Shown: positions 1 through 7,540 of the stretch, piece after piece | Layout of the letters: each line of letters begins with the position of its first letter | How positions within the stretch are numbered: position 1 is the stretch's first letter | Assembly: GCA_025463875.1 (NCBI GenBank) | Contig: JAODBI010000351.1 | Coordinates: 1-35,651, forward strand | DNA: 35,651 bases | Source of the DNA: Actinomycetes bacterium | GTDB taxonomy: Bacteria > Actinomycetota > Acidimicrobiia > IMCC26256 > PALSA-610 | Direction: 5' to 3' | Translations under genes and position numbers: made by a program | Notes under the pieces: model-generated | Seen by the model: the letters and a program-made list of their open reading frames with translations, nothing else | The model's database searches: none | What the model was told of the DNA's origin: nothing

Positions 1-49
1 TGCGCGAAACGGCCGAGGACTCAGCTGCCGATGTTAGCGGTCGGGCGCG

Positions 50-1753
50 TCAGATCTTCGCCATCGGGGACGACCGCAACGTGTGTCCGGCGTGCGCGCC
101 CGTGGGCTCGCCGTTGTCGACGAACACCGCGCCGTTCACGATGGTCGTGCGGTACCCGTCGGCGCGCTGGACGTAGCGACCTGCTCCGGACGGAAAGTCG
201 TGCACGAACTCCGGGAGACGAAGGGCGAGCGAGTCGAGATCGAGGACGTTGACGTCGGCAAACGCGCCCGGCTGCAGCACACCCCGGTCGGCGATCCCGA
301 ACAACTGCGCAGTGTCGGAGGTCATACGGCGGACGGCGTGCTCGATCGTGTACTTGCGCAGGTCCCGGACCCAGTGGAGGAGAAACCACGTGGGAAGCGA
401 CGCGTCCATGATCAGTCCGACGTGCGCGCCCGAATCGCCCAGGCCGATCGCCATGCGGGGGTGGTCGAGGAGCTCCTCGACCGCGTCCATGCGCTGGTTG
501 AGGAAGGGATAGTTGAACAGCGCCCGGCCGTCGGTCTCGAGCGAGATCCGGACGAACGCCTCCGCGATCGTCTCGTCGTGGCGCTGCGCGTGCGCAGCGA
601 GGGACGTATCGGGATCGGCGGAGTAGTCGACGGCGTCAGGCGTCAGCACGTACACGCCGTTCCAATCGAGGGGCGGAGTGTTCCCGTCGTCGGCGGCCCG
701 CACGAGCTCGGCCCGGCGCGCGTCGTCGCGCAACGCGTCCAGGCGCGCGTCGAGCGGCAGCGGCTGCAGCTTCGCCCACGCCGGCGACCGATCGAAGAAC
801 GTGCGGTGCGAGAGACCGAACAACAGGCCGATGCCGCGCGCAGTCGTCTGCGGGCGGAGCTCGCCACCGAGGTCGCCTTCCTCGTCGACGAGGTCGAGGA
901 TCTTACGGAACAGCTCCGGTCCCGCGTTGCTCTGCGCGAGCCCGAACGTGACCGGGCGTCCGGTGCGGCGGTTGATCTCGGCCATCCAATGCACCTCGGC
1001 GCGCGTGCCTTCGTAGTTCACGCCCGGCCGCTCGAAGCGCGGCGCGACCTCGTAGACGCCGTGACCGCGGCGTCCGAGGACGTCGGCGATCGCGAGCAGC
1101 TCGCGTTCGTCGGCCCACGTGCCGGGTACGGGACGACCGTCCGGCACACGGTGCAACAGCGTGCGGGAGGTGGAGAAGCCCAGCGCGCCCGCGCCCATCG
1201 CCTCGTCCACGAGGTCGCACATCGCGGCGATGTCGTCGTCGGTCGCCGGCGTCTCGTCGAGGCTCCGCTCACCCATCGCGTAGTGGCGAACCGCGCAGTG
1301 CCCGACCATCCCGCCGACGTTGACGCCCTTGGGGAGGGCGTCGATGGTCGCGAGATAGTCGCCGTAGGTCTCCCAGTCCCACGACAGCCCGGCGAGGATC
1401 GAGTCGGCGGGGATGTCCTCGACCGATTCCATCAACTCCGCCAGCCAACGCTCCTGACCCTTGCGGACGGGCGCGAAGGTGACGCCGCAGTTCCCGAGGA
1501 CCACCGATGTGACTCCGTGCCAGCACGACGACGTCGCGTCGGGATCCCACGCGACCTGCGCGTCGAGATGGGTGTGCACGTCGACGAAGCCGGGTGTGAC
1601 GTACGCACCGCTCGCGTCGATCTCGGTTCGACCGGGCTCGTTGACCGTGCCGACCTCGGTGATGCGCTCGCCGTCGATCGCGATGTCGTCCGCCCGCGCC
1701 GCCGAACCCGTCCCGTCGACGACGCTGCCATTGCGGATCACCAGATCATGCAT
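50..1753 (-). CDS. N-acyl-D-amino-acid deacylase family amidohydrolase
   Basis: A 567-residue protein of amidohydrolase family 3. Members are metal-dependent hydrolases that remove N-acyl groups from D-amino acids or act on related cyclic amides. The N-terminus forms the small beta-sandwich (DLVIRNGSVVDGTG), followed by the metal-binding VDVHTHLDA motif near residue 60. Further family landmarks are GHCAVR, and LGDSGAHVG near the C-terminal third, which carries the conserved catalytic Asp. The length fits the family (about 480-580). The C-terminal stretch ending in a TTIVNGAVFVDNGEPTGA-type strand closes the sandwich domain. The ATG start at 1753 has no Shine-Dalgarno sequence but has TATCCT seven bases upstream, so the mRNA is probably leaderless. 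The gene is transcribed away from the coxD-like gene. The exact substrate cannot be read from the sequence. Confidence 0.9.
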   Translation of the reverse strand: MHDLVIRNGSVVDGTGSAARADDIAIDGERITEVGTVNEPGRTEIDASGAYVTPGFVDVHTHLDAQVAWDPDATSSCWHGVTSVVLGNCGVTFAPVRKGQERWLAELMESVEDIPADSILAGLSWDWETYGDYLATIDALPKGVNVGGMVGHCAVRHYAMGERSLDETPATDDDIAAMCDLVDEAMGAGALGFSTSRTLLHRVPDGRPVPGTWADERELLAIADVLGRRGHGVYEVAPRFERPGVNYEGTRAEVHWMAEINRRTGRPVTFGLAQSNAGPELFRKILDLVDEEGDLGGELRPQTTARGIGLLFGLSHRTFFDRSPAWAKLQPLPLDARLDALRDDARRAELVRAADDGNTPPLDWNGVYVLTPDAVDYSADPDTSLAAHAQRHDETIAEAFVRISLETDGRALFNYPFLNQRMDAVEELLDHPRMAIGLGDSGAHVGLIMDASLPTWFLLHWVRDLRKYTIEHAVRRMTSDTAQLFGIADRGVLQPGAFADVNVLDLDSLALRLPEFVHDFPSGAGRYVQRADGYRTTIVNGAVFVDNGEPTGAHAGHTLRSSPMAKI

Positions 1754-1760
1754 GGGCAGG

Positions 1761-1766
1761 AGGATA
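1761..1766 (-). promoter_or_regulatory. -10 box, leaderless promoter of the deacylase gene
   Basis: TATCCT on the minus strand lies 7 nt before the ATG at 1753 and fits the actinobacterial TANNNT -10 consensus. I see no convincing -35 box. The position predicts transcription starting at or next to the start codon. Confidence 0.5.
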
Positions 1767-1778
1767 AGCCCGGGAGCT

Positions 1779-1802
1779 GGAGCGGCAGCTGAGCCGACCA
1801 GA
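1779..1802 (+). repeat. Dispersed intergenic repeat, copy A1
   Basis: This 24-nt stretch (GGAGCGGCAGCTGAGCCGAC, then CAGA) recurs almost exactly at 22303-22325 (GGAGCGGCAGCGGAGCCGAC, then AGA) in another intergenic gap. Only one base differs in the first 20. Its function is unknown. Confidence 0.55.
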
Positions 1803-1836
1803 TGTCAAACGGTTACGCGACGGATGAGGGAAGTTT

Positions 1837-1886
1837 GAGGCGGAGCGCGAGCGACCCATCAAGATCGAGGCGGAGCGCGAGCGACC
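1837..1886 (+). repeat. Tandem 20-bp direct repeat upstream of the coxD-like gene
   Basis: GAGGCGGAGCGCGAGCGACC occurs twice, at 1837-1856 and 1867-1886, with a 30-bp period (close to three helical turns). The second copy ends 13 bp before the -10 box at 1900, so it occupies the -35 region. It could be an operator for a dimeric regulator. It may equally be a dispersed intergenic repeat, since part of the unit (CGCGAGCGACCCAT) recurs near 22370. Confidence 0.6.
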
Positions 1887-1899
1887 GAAGGGATGGCCC

Positions 1900-1905
1900 T
1901 AACCT
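1900..1905 (+). promoter_or_regulatory. -10 box, leaderless promoter of the coxD-like operon
   Basis: TAACCT lies 6 nt before the GTG at 1912. No Shine-Dalgarno sequence precedes that GTG. This placement is typical of leaderless actinobacterial mRNAs. Confidence 0.55.
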
Positions 1906-1911
1906 GGTTGC

Positions 1912-2811
1912 GTGGTTCCGCTGCTCCCCGACGGGGTCGACGAGGTCTCGAAGGGCCTCGCCGACCACGAGTATCTCGCCGACGAGGGGCTCGCGACGTC
2001 GATCTTCCTCGCGTTGCGCCTCCAGCGACCGTTGCTGCTCGAGGGTGAGGCCGGGGTCGGCAAGACCGAGGTCGCCAAGGTGCTCGCGCGCTGGACGGGT
2101 GGCGAGCTCGTTCGCCTGCAGTGTTACGAGGGCATCGACGCGTCACAGGCCGTCTACGAATGGGACTACTCCCGCCAGCTCTTGCATCTCCGGGCGGTCG
2201 AGGCCAGCCATGAGCGCGTCGACGAGGACGAGCTCTACTCCGAGCGCTTCTTGGTCAAGCGTCCGCTTCTACGCGCGCTGACGCACGAGGGCAGCGTGCC
2301 GCCCGTCCTCTTGATCGACGAGATCGATCGGGCCGACGACGAGTTCGAGGCCTTCCTGCTCGAGATCCTCTCCGACTGGACGATCTCGGTACCCGAGTTG
2401 GGAGTCGTCCGCGCCGAGGTACCGCCCGTCGTGGTACTCACCTCGAACCGCACGCGCGACGTGCACGACGCGTTGAAGCGGCGGTGCCTCTATCACTGGA
2501 TCGCGCATCCCGACTTCGAGCGTGAGCTCGCGATCGTGCGCCTGCGCGCGCCCGACGTCCCGGAGCTCCTGGCGCGCGACGTGGCGGCCGCCGCGGAGGC
2601 GTTGCGTGGGCTCGAGCTGTACAAGCCGCCGGGCGTCGCGGAGACGATCGACTGGGCCGCGGCCCTCGCCACCCTCGGTCGTTCCCGGCTCGACGAGACC
2701 GCGGTCGACGCCACGCTCGGCACGATCCTCAAGTACCGAGAGGATCAGGAGCGCGTGCGCGCGCACGGCCTGGCCGACCTCGTCCGCACGGCAATGGCTC
2801 GCGGTGCCTGA
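1912..2811 (+). CDS. MoxR-type AAA+ ATPase, CoxD-like
   Basis: A 299-residue AAA+ ATPase. It has a Walker A motif GEAGVGKT at residues 45-52, a Walker B motif LLIDEIDRAD, and a sensor/arginine-finger stretch TSNRTRDVHDALKRRC. The TSNRTR...RRCLYHW signature is that of CoxD, the MoxR-family chaperone needed to assemble the Cu-S-Mo centre of CO dehydrogenase in Oligotropha. The wider family couples ATP hydrolysis to metal insertion through a VWA partner. That partner is encoded immediately downstream with an 8-nt overlap, which supports a coxD-coxE pair. The GTG at 1912 is chosen because the family's N-terminus starts just after it and a leaderless -10 box precedes it. No CO dehydrogenase gene lies in the window, so the client enzyme is unknown. 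Confidence 0.9.
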   Translation: MVPLLPDGVDEVSKGLADHEYLADEGLATSIFLALRLQRPLLLEGEAGVGKTEVAKVLARWTGGELVRLQCYEGIDASQAVYEWDYSRQLLHLRAVEASHERVDEDELYSERFLVKRPLLRALTHEGSVPPVLLIDEIDRADDEFEAFLLEILSDWTISVPELGVVRAEVPPVVVLTSNRTRDVHDALKRRCLYHWIAHPDFERELAIVRLRAPDVPELLARDVAAAAEALRGLELYKPPGVAETIDWAAALATLGRSRLDETAVDATLGTILKYREDQERVRAHGLADLVRTAMARGA

Positions 2812-3940
2812 GGCGAACGCCTCCGTCGAGCCGGAATCGACGCGCGTCGCGGTCGCGTTCGCGCGCGTGTTGCGTCGTTCGGGAGTGGAGGTGCCGGTCG
2901 GCGCGACGCTCACGTTCACGCAGGCGCTCGGCTGCACCGGTCTCGCCGATCGTTCGGGCGTCTACTGGGCGGCCCGGGCGACCCTCGTCAATCGCCCGGA
3001 GGACATTGCGACGTTCGACCGGGCGTTCGCCGTGTTCTGGGAGCGGCGGGAGTCCGGAGCCGAGCTGGTCGAGCTGCCGCCCGAGGAAGTTGTGATCGCG
3101 CTCGACCTCCCCGAGGCCGGCGAAGCCGAAGAGACGCAGGCCGACGCCGAGGTCGACGCGCCGGTCGTCACGCTGCGCTGGAGCGCGCGCGAGATCCTGC
3201 GCCACCGCGACTTCGCCTTGTACACGCCCGCCGAGTTCGTCGAGGCGCGCCGGCTGATGAACGACCTCCGGCTCATGGGCGCGACGCGCCCCTCGCGCCG
3301 GCGGAAGCGTTCGCACATGCGCCGCGGCACGCCCGACCTGCGGCGCACGGTGCGCCGTTCGATGCGGGCCGGTGGCGAGCCGGTCGAGCGCGCGTTCGTC
3401 GCGCCGGGGGAGCGCACCCGTCGCCTCGTGTTGCTGCTCGACGTGAGCGGGTCGATGGAGCCATACGCGCGGGCCTTCGTCCGGTTCCTGCACGCGGCGG
3501 TGGTCAGCCGCTCGCGGGTCGAGGCGTTCGCGCTCGGCACCCGTCTGACCCGTGTCACCCGCGAGCTCACCTCGCGCGATCCGGATGCGGCCGTGAGCGC
3601 GGCGGCGCGTCGGGTCGCCGACTGGTCGGGGGGCACGCGGCTGGGGGAAGGCGTGCGCCAGTTCAACGACGAGTGGGGGATCCGCGGTCTCGCCCGGGGC
3701 GCGGTGGTGGTGATCTTCTCCGACGGCTGGGATCGCGGCGAACCGGGCATGCTCGCCGAGCAGATGGCGCGCCTCGCGCGGGTCGCCTACCGCATCGTCT
3801 GGGTCAATCCGCTCAAGGCGAGCCCGGGCTACGCACCCCTGGCCCGAGGAATGGCGGCCGCCCTCCCGTACGTTGATGCGTTCGTCGAAGGGCACTCGTT
3901 GGTCGCGCTGGAGGAGCTGGCGCGGGTGATTGCCGAATGA
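2804..3940 (+). CDS. VWA-domain protein, CoxE-like
   Basis: A 378-residue protein with a C-terminal von Willebrand A domain. The MIDAS motif DVSGS is at residues 213-217, and the VVIFSDGWDRG strand and the PLKASPGYAPLARGM-type segment are typical of CoxE. CoxE-family proteins work with a MoxR/CoxD ATPase in maturing molybdenum hydroxylases. The N-terminal half is helical, with a charged Glu-rich stretch around residue 100 and an Arg-rich stretch before the VWA domain. I place the start at GTG 2804, overlapping the end of the ATPase gene by 8 nt. The reading frame is open further upstream, but that part lies inside the ATPase gene and does not look coding. The XdhC-type genes follow directly. 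Confidence 0.88.
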   Translation: MPEANASVEPESTRVAVAFARVLRRSGVEVPVGATLTFTQALGCTGLADRSGVYWAARATLVNRPEDIATFDRAFAVFWERRESGAELVELPPEEVVIALDLPEAGEAEETQADAEVDAPVVTLRWSAREILRHRDFALYTPAEFVEARRLMNDLRLMGATRPSRRRKRSHMRRGTPDLRRTVRRSMRAGGEPVERAFVAPGERTRRLVLLLDVSGSMEPYARAFVRFLHAAVVSRSRVEAFALGTRLTRVTRELTSRDPDAAVSAAARRVADWSGGTRLGEGVRQFNDEWGIRGLARGAVVVIFSDGWDRGEPGMLAEQMARLARVAYRIVWVNPLKASPGYAPLARGMAAALPYVDAFVEGHSLVALEELARVIAE

Positions 3941-3956
3941 CGAGGATCGAGGACCG

Positions 3957-4274
3957 ATGAAGGAAGTACTGGACGACATCGAGCGTTGGCACGCGGCCGG
4001 ACATCGGGTCGCGGTCGCCCGGGTCGTCGGCACCGAGGGCTCGAGCCCGCGCGATCCCGGCGCGACGATGGCGGTGAACGACGCGGGCGAGGTGGCGGGC
4101 TCGGTCTCGGGGGGCTGCGTCGAGGGCGCGGTGGTGCAGGAAGCCCTTGCGATCCTCGCGGGGGAGAAGGAGCGCGGCATCGTCACGTTCGGCTTTTCCG
4201 ACGACGAAGCGTTCGCGGTCGGCCTCACCTGTGGTGGCACGATCCGGCTCTTCGTGGAACCCCTCGACTGGTGA
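3957..4274 (+). CDS. XdhC/CoxI N-terminal-domain protein (split maturation factor, part 1)
   Basis: A 105-residue protein consisting only of the N-terminal XdhC_CoxI domain. It contains the conserved GTEGSSPRDPG, SGGCVEG and LTCGGT motifs, whose cysteines are characteristic of the family. Full-length XdhC binds molybdenum cofactor and assists its sulfuration and insertion into xanthine dehydrogenase-type enzymes. The Rossmann half of the protein is encoded by the next gene, which overlaps by 4 nt (GTGA). The ATG at 3957 has a GAGG-containing Shine-Dalgarno a few bases upstream. A TTG at 3930 in the same frame is a less likely start. Together with the coxD/E-like genes this forms a maturation cassette. 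Confidence 0.88.
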   Translation: MKEVLDDIERWHAAGHRVAVARVVGTEGSSPRDPGATMAVNDAGEVAGSVSGGCVEGAVVQEALAILAGEKERGIVTFGFSDDEAFAVGLTCGGTIRLFVEPLDW

Positions 4275-5050
4275 GTCGATACGAAGAACTGCGCGACGCG
4301 CTGCGCGCGGGAGAACCGGTCGCGCTCGCGACCGTGATCGAGGGCCCGAACCTCGGGGCCAAGCTGCTCGTACGGCCCGACGGCGGCGCCGAGGGATCGT
4401 TGGGCGACGAGAACCTCGACCGCGTCGTCGCCCGTGACGCCCGCGGCGAGCTCGAAGCGGGCCTGACGTCGACTCGGCACTACGGCGCGCACGGCGAGGC
4501 GCGCGAACGCGACGTCAGCGTCTTCATCGAGTCGTTCGCGTTGCCGCCGCGCATGATCATCTTCGGCGCGGTCGACTTCACCGCCGCGCTCGCGAAGGTC
4601 GCCAAGGTGCTCGGTTACCACGTGACCGTGTGCGACGCCCGGGCCGTCTTCGCGACCGTGTTGCGCTTCCCGATGGCCGACGAAGTGATCAACGACTGGC
4701 CCGACCGCTACCTCGCCAAGGTGGGCGACGAGCTCGGGCCGCGCGACGCGATCTGCGTGCTGACGCACGACCACAAGTTCGACGTCCCCGCGATCGCGGG
4801 CGCGGTCAAGACCGGCGTGGGGTACCTCGGCGCCATGGGGTCGCGGCGAACGCACGAGGCGCGCCGGGAGCGTCTGCGCGACGCGGGGCTGACCGAAGAG
4901 GAGATCGCACGCGTCATGTCACCCATCGGGCTCGACATCGGCGCCCGTACCCCCGAGGAAACCGCGGTCGCGATCTGCGCCGAGGTGATCGCGCTCCGCA
5001 CCGGGCGACGCGCCCAGTCGCTGCGCGACACTGCGGGTCCCATTCACTGA
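4271..5050 (+). CDS. XdhC/CoxI C-terminal Rossmann-domain protein (split maturation factor, part 2)
   Basis: A 259-residue protein. Its first 90 residues resemble an XdhC linker (TVIEGPNLGAKLLV). A Rossmann-like XdhC_C domain follows, with MIIFGAVDFTAALAKVAK near residue 95, CDARAVFAT, VLTHDHKFDVP, YLGAMGSRRT and SPIGLDIGARTPEETA. This is the classic C-terminal half of XdhC. The GTG start at 4271 overlaps the stop of the N-terminal-domain gene by 4 nt, so the two halves are probably made at equal rates and act as one complex. The family supports insertion of sulfurated Moco. No target hydroxylase is visible nearby. Confidence 0.88.
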   Translation: MSRYEELRDALRAGEPVALATVIEGPNLGAKLLVRPDGGAEGSLGDENLDRVVARDARGELEAGLTSTRHYGAHGEARERDVSVFIESFALPPRMIIFGAVDFTAALAKVAKVLGYHVTVCDARAVFATVLRFPMADEVINDWPDRYLAKVGDELGPRDAICVLTHDHKFDVPAIAGAVKTGVGYLGAMGSRRTHEARRERLRDAGLTEEEIARVMSPIGLDIGARTPEETAVAICAEVIALRTGRRAQSLRDTAGPIH

Positions 5051-5081
5051 CGCCTTCCCCACCAATTCGATGAGTGGGCGC

Positions 5082-5097
5082 CGACCTCAGGAGGTCG
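5082..5097 (+). promoter_or_regulatory. Hairpin that covers the SDR ribosome binding site
   Basis: CGACCTC and GAGGTCG form a 7-bp perfect inverted repeat separated by only 2 nt (6 bp with a 4-nt loop). The 3' arm contains most of the AGGAGG Shine-Dalgarno at 5089-5094, six bases before the GTG at 5101. It could hold the site closed and so limit or regulate translation. Whether it does is inference. Confidence 0.5.
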
Positions 5098-5100
5098 TAC

Positions 5101-5844
5101 GTGGATCTCGGAATTGCAGGACGGCGGGCAGCCGTCGCCGCCTCGTCGAAGGGCCTGGGGTTCGGGGTCGCGCGGGCGCTCGCGGCCGAGGGTGTGCACG
5201 TCGCGGTTTGCGGCCGCCGGCGCGACACGATCGATGCGGCCGCGGCCGAGATCGGTCACGACGCCGTGCCGATCGTGGCGGACGTTGCCAACGTCGACGG
5301 CGCGGCCGGATTCGTACGCGACGCGCGCGCCGCGTTGGGCGGCATCGACATCCTGGTGCTGAATGCGGGCGGTCCACCGCCGGGCGACTTCGCGCACACG
5401 ACCGTCGAGCAGTACCTCGAGGCGTTCGAGCTCAACTGTCACGGCGGCATCGCGATGTGTTACGAGGGCGTGCCCGAGATGCAGGAGCGAGGCTGGGGCC
5501 GCGTCGTCGCGATCACCTCGATCGCGGTGCGCCAACCGATCCCGAATCTCATCCTCTCCAACACGGCCCGCGCCGGGCTCACGGGGTTCCTCCGCACGCT
5601 CTCCCGTGAGGTCGCGCACGACGGTGTCACCGTGAACTCCCTGTTGCCGGGCCTGCACGCGACCGAACGGATTGCCGCGCTGCACGGTTCCGGCGCCGAC
5701 CCGGCCGGCGGCGTTCCAACGGGATTCATCGGCGACCCCGGGGACTTCGGACGGGTCGGCGCGTTCGTCTGCTCGGAGCACGCGCGTTACATGACCGGAA
5801 CCGCGATCCAGGTCGACGGCGGCGTATACGGAGGTCTGTTGTGA
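5101..5844 (+). CDS. Atypical short-chain dehydrogenase/reductase-like protein
   Basis: A 247-residue SDR-fold protein. The cofactor motif is AASSKGLGFGVA rather than TGxxxGIG, and NAGGPPPG follows at the usual NAG site. In place of the catalytic YxxxK the sequence reads SNTARAGL, so both Tyr and Lys are absent, while the preceding Ser (AITSIAV) is kept. This matches the group described as 3-oxoacyl-ACP-reductase-like SDRs with imperfect NAD-binding and catalytic motifs. Its reaction is unknown, and it may bind a nucleotide without canonical SDR chemistry. The start at GTG 5101 is supported by AGGAGG 6 nt upstream. An earlier in-frame GTG at 5074 lacks such a site. The next gene begins 10 nt downstream. 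Confidence 0.82.
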   Translation: MDLGIAGRRAAVAASSKGLGFGVARALAAEGVHVAVCGRRRDTIDAAAAEIGHDAVPIVADVANVDGAAGFVRDARAALGGIDILVLNAGGPPPGDFAHTTVEQYLEAFELNCHGGIAMCYEGVPEMQERGWGRVVAITSIAVRQPIPNLILSNTARAGLTGFLRTLSREVAHDGVTVNSLLPGLHATERIAALHGSGADPAGGVPTGFIGDPGDFGRVGAFVCSEHARYMTGTAIQVDGGVYGGLL

Positions 5845-5854
5845 GAGGTGCCAT

Positions 5855-6148
5855 GTGATTCGCCACATCGTGTTGTTGACGTTCGCAGACACCGCCACCG
5901 ATGCGCAGATCCAAGCCGTCGAGGACGGCCTTTCGGCGCTCCCGGCGCGCCTTTCGCAGCTGCAGGCCTACGTGATCGGACGCGATCTCGGGCTCGGCGA
6001 AGGCAACGCGACCTTCGCCGTCACCGCCGACTTCGCAACGGTCGACGACTACATCGTCTACCGCGATGATCCCGAACACCGGCGCGTCATCACCGAATGC
6101 ATCCGGCCGATCCTCGCGGGCCGAACCGCCGCGCAATACGAGATTTAG
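5855..6148 (+). CDS. Dabb-family (stress-responsive A/B barrel) protein
   Basis: A 97-residue protein beginning MIRHIVLLTF, the hallmark of the dimeric alpha/beta-barrel Dabb domain, with VDDYIVYRDDPEHRRV near the C-terminus. Members are small dimeric ferredoxin-like barrels. Some act as polyketide cyclases or olivetolic-acid-cyclase-like enzymes, and most have no known function. The GTG start at 5855 has GAGAGG 6 nt upstream. The gene is tightly spaced after the SDR and before the DinB-like gene, so it probably belongs to the same transcript. Confidence 0.82.
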   Translation: MIRHIVLLTFADTATDAQIQAVEDGLSALPARLSQLQAYVIGRDLGLGEGNATFAVTADFATVDDYIVYRDDPEHRRVITECIRPILAGRTAAQYEI

Positions 6149-6156
6149 TCGACGCG

Positions 6157-6639
6157 ATGCCGACCGACGAGGAGATCGACTTTCCGGTAGGTGACCCGGA
6201 CGAACGTGAGCTGTTCCTACGTTGGCTCCGATTCCTGCGGGGCGTGGTCGTGCGCAAGATCGACGGCGTGAGCGACGAGCAGGCGCGCTGGACGCCCGAC
6301 GGTGCCCTGATCTCCCTGATCGGGATCATGAATCACCTCACGCATGTCGAATCGCGTTGGATCGACGGCGCACTGCTCGGCGGCGCGGTTGACCAGAGCG
6401 AGGACGAGTATCGGCCCGGACCGGAGCTCACGGTCGCCCGGGCCGTCGACGCGTACCGGGCGCGGGGCGCGGCAACCGACGCGGTCGTCAGGTCGATGCC
6501 GTCGCTGGACGAGCGGTGTCGCGGCCGTGACGACCTCGACCTGCGGTGGGTGCTCCTGCACCTGATCAACGAGACCGCCCGCCATTCCGGTCACGCGGAC
6601 GCGACCCGAGAGCTGCTCGACGGGACAACAGGGGAATGA
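6157..6639 (+). CDS. DinB-like / DUF664 four-helix protein
   Basis: A 160-residue protein with the DinB-superfamily pattern. A first metal-ligand His lies in IMNHLTHVESRW, and a later pair in LINETARHSGHAD, which gives a likely His3 metal site in a four-helix bundle. The family includes mycothiol- and bacillithiol-dependent transferases and many proteins without known activity. The ATG at 6157 follows the Dabb gene by 8 nt. The 3' end overlaps the phosphotransferase gene by 4 nt (ATGA). The particular reaction cannot be read from the sequence. Confidence 0.8.
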   Translation: MPTDEEIDFPVGDPDERELFLRWLRFLRGVVVRKIDGVSDEQARWTPDGALISLIGIMNHLTHVESRWIDGALLGGAVDQSEDEYRPGPELTVARAVDAYRARGAATDAVVRSMPSLDERCRGRDDLDLRWVLLHLINETARHSGHADATRELLDGTTGE

Positions 6640-7487
6640 CCGATGAGGAGCAGCTCCCGGGCGGAGTCGCGAACGCGGGGAAGGTGACGCGCGTCGGCGA
6701 CGTGGTCCTCCGTCCCTCGAACCCGCACTCGAGCTCCATTCACGGGTTCCTCACGCGGCTTCGGGCTGCCGGATTCGACGGCGCGTCGCGCCCGCTCGGT
6801 ATCGGCACCGACGGTCGCGAACGGCTCGAGTTCATCGCGGGCGACGTGCCGATTCCGCCGTACCCGGCGTGGTCGCAGGCCGACACCGCGCTGGCGTCGA
6901 TTGCCGACCTCATGCGCCGGTTCCACGACGCGGCCCGCCGGGTCGACCCCTCCGGTGCCGCCTCGACTCGCCTCGACTGGTCCGGCGTTGGCTCGTCCGG
7001 CCTCGACCCGTCCGAGACCAGGTGGAACACCGAGATGGCCGACCCGCTCGGCGGACCGATCATCTGTCACAACGACGTGTGTCTCGAGAACGTCGTGTTC
7101 CGTTCCGGCGTCGCCGTCGGCCTCGTCGATTTCGACTTCGCCGCACCCGGCCGGCCCGGATTCGACCTCGCCGCCATGGCGCGGATGTGCGTGCCGATCA
7201 GCGACGATCTCGGCGCGGAGCAGCTCGGATGGCATCCCGCCGATCGTCCGGCGCGCCTACGACTCGTTACCGACGTCTACGGTCTCGACCGGCCGGCGCG
7301 TGACCAACTCCTGACGATGCTCGACGACTCGATCGCGAGCGGCGGCGCGTTCGTCCGCCGCCGGGTCGAGGCGGGGGACCCGAACTTCGTGAAGATGTGG
7401 AACGAGCTGGGCGGCGCGGAGCGGTTCGAACGGCGTCGGCGCTGGTGGGAAGCGGACCGGGAACGGTTCGCAGAAGCCCTGCGGTAG
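6636..7487 (+). CDS. Aminoglycoside/choline-kinase-like phosphotransferase
   Basis: A 283-residue APH-family kinase-like protein. Brenner's motif is HNDVCLENVVF (catalytic Asp and metal-binding Asn) near residue 146. The metal-binding VDFDFAAPG replaces the DFG equivalent, and DLAAMARM follows. The N-lobe is short. Proteins of this fold phosphorylate small hydroxylated substrates such as aminoglycosides, choline, homoserine or fructosamine. The substrate here is unknown. The ATG start at 6636 overlaps the DinB-like stop. The C-terminus is rich in Arg and Trp. Confidence 0.82.
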   Translation: MTDEEQLPGGVANAGKVTRVGDVVLRPSNPHSSSIHGFLTRLRAAGFDGASRPLGIGTDGRERLEFIAGDVPIPPYPAWSQADTALASIADLMRRFHDAARRVDPSGAASTRLDWSGVGSSGLDPSETRWNTEMADPLGGPIICHNDVCLENVVFRSGVAVGLVDFDFAAPGRPGFDLAAMARMCVPISDDLGAEQLGWHPADRPARLRLVTDVYGLDRPARDQLLTMLDDSIASGGAFVRRRVEAGDPNFVKMWNELGGAERFERRRRWWEADRERFAEALR

Positions 7488-7540
7488 GCGTCGGAACCGG
7501 GATACGGAAGAAGTCTTCGATCGATTCGGTTCAGGGAGCC

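Noticed and set aside
83-1792. 569-codon open frame opposite the deacylase gene
   Set aside because: Arg/Val-rich translation without any recognisable domain, fully antisense to a clear amidohydrolase; a GC-driven shadow.
2729-4855. 708-codon minus-strand frame across the coxD/E/xdhC genes
   Set aside because: His/Arg-rich shadow spanning four well-supported genes.
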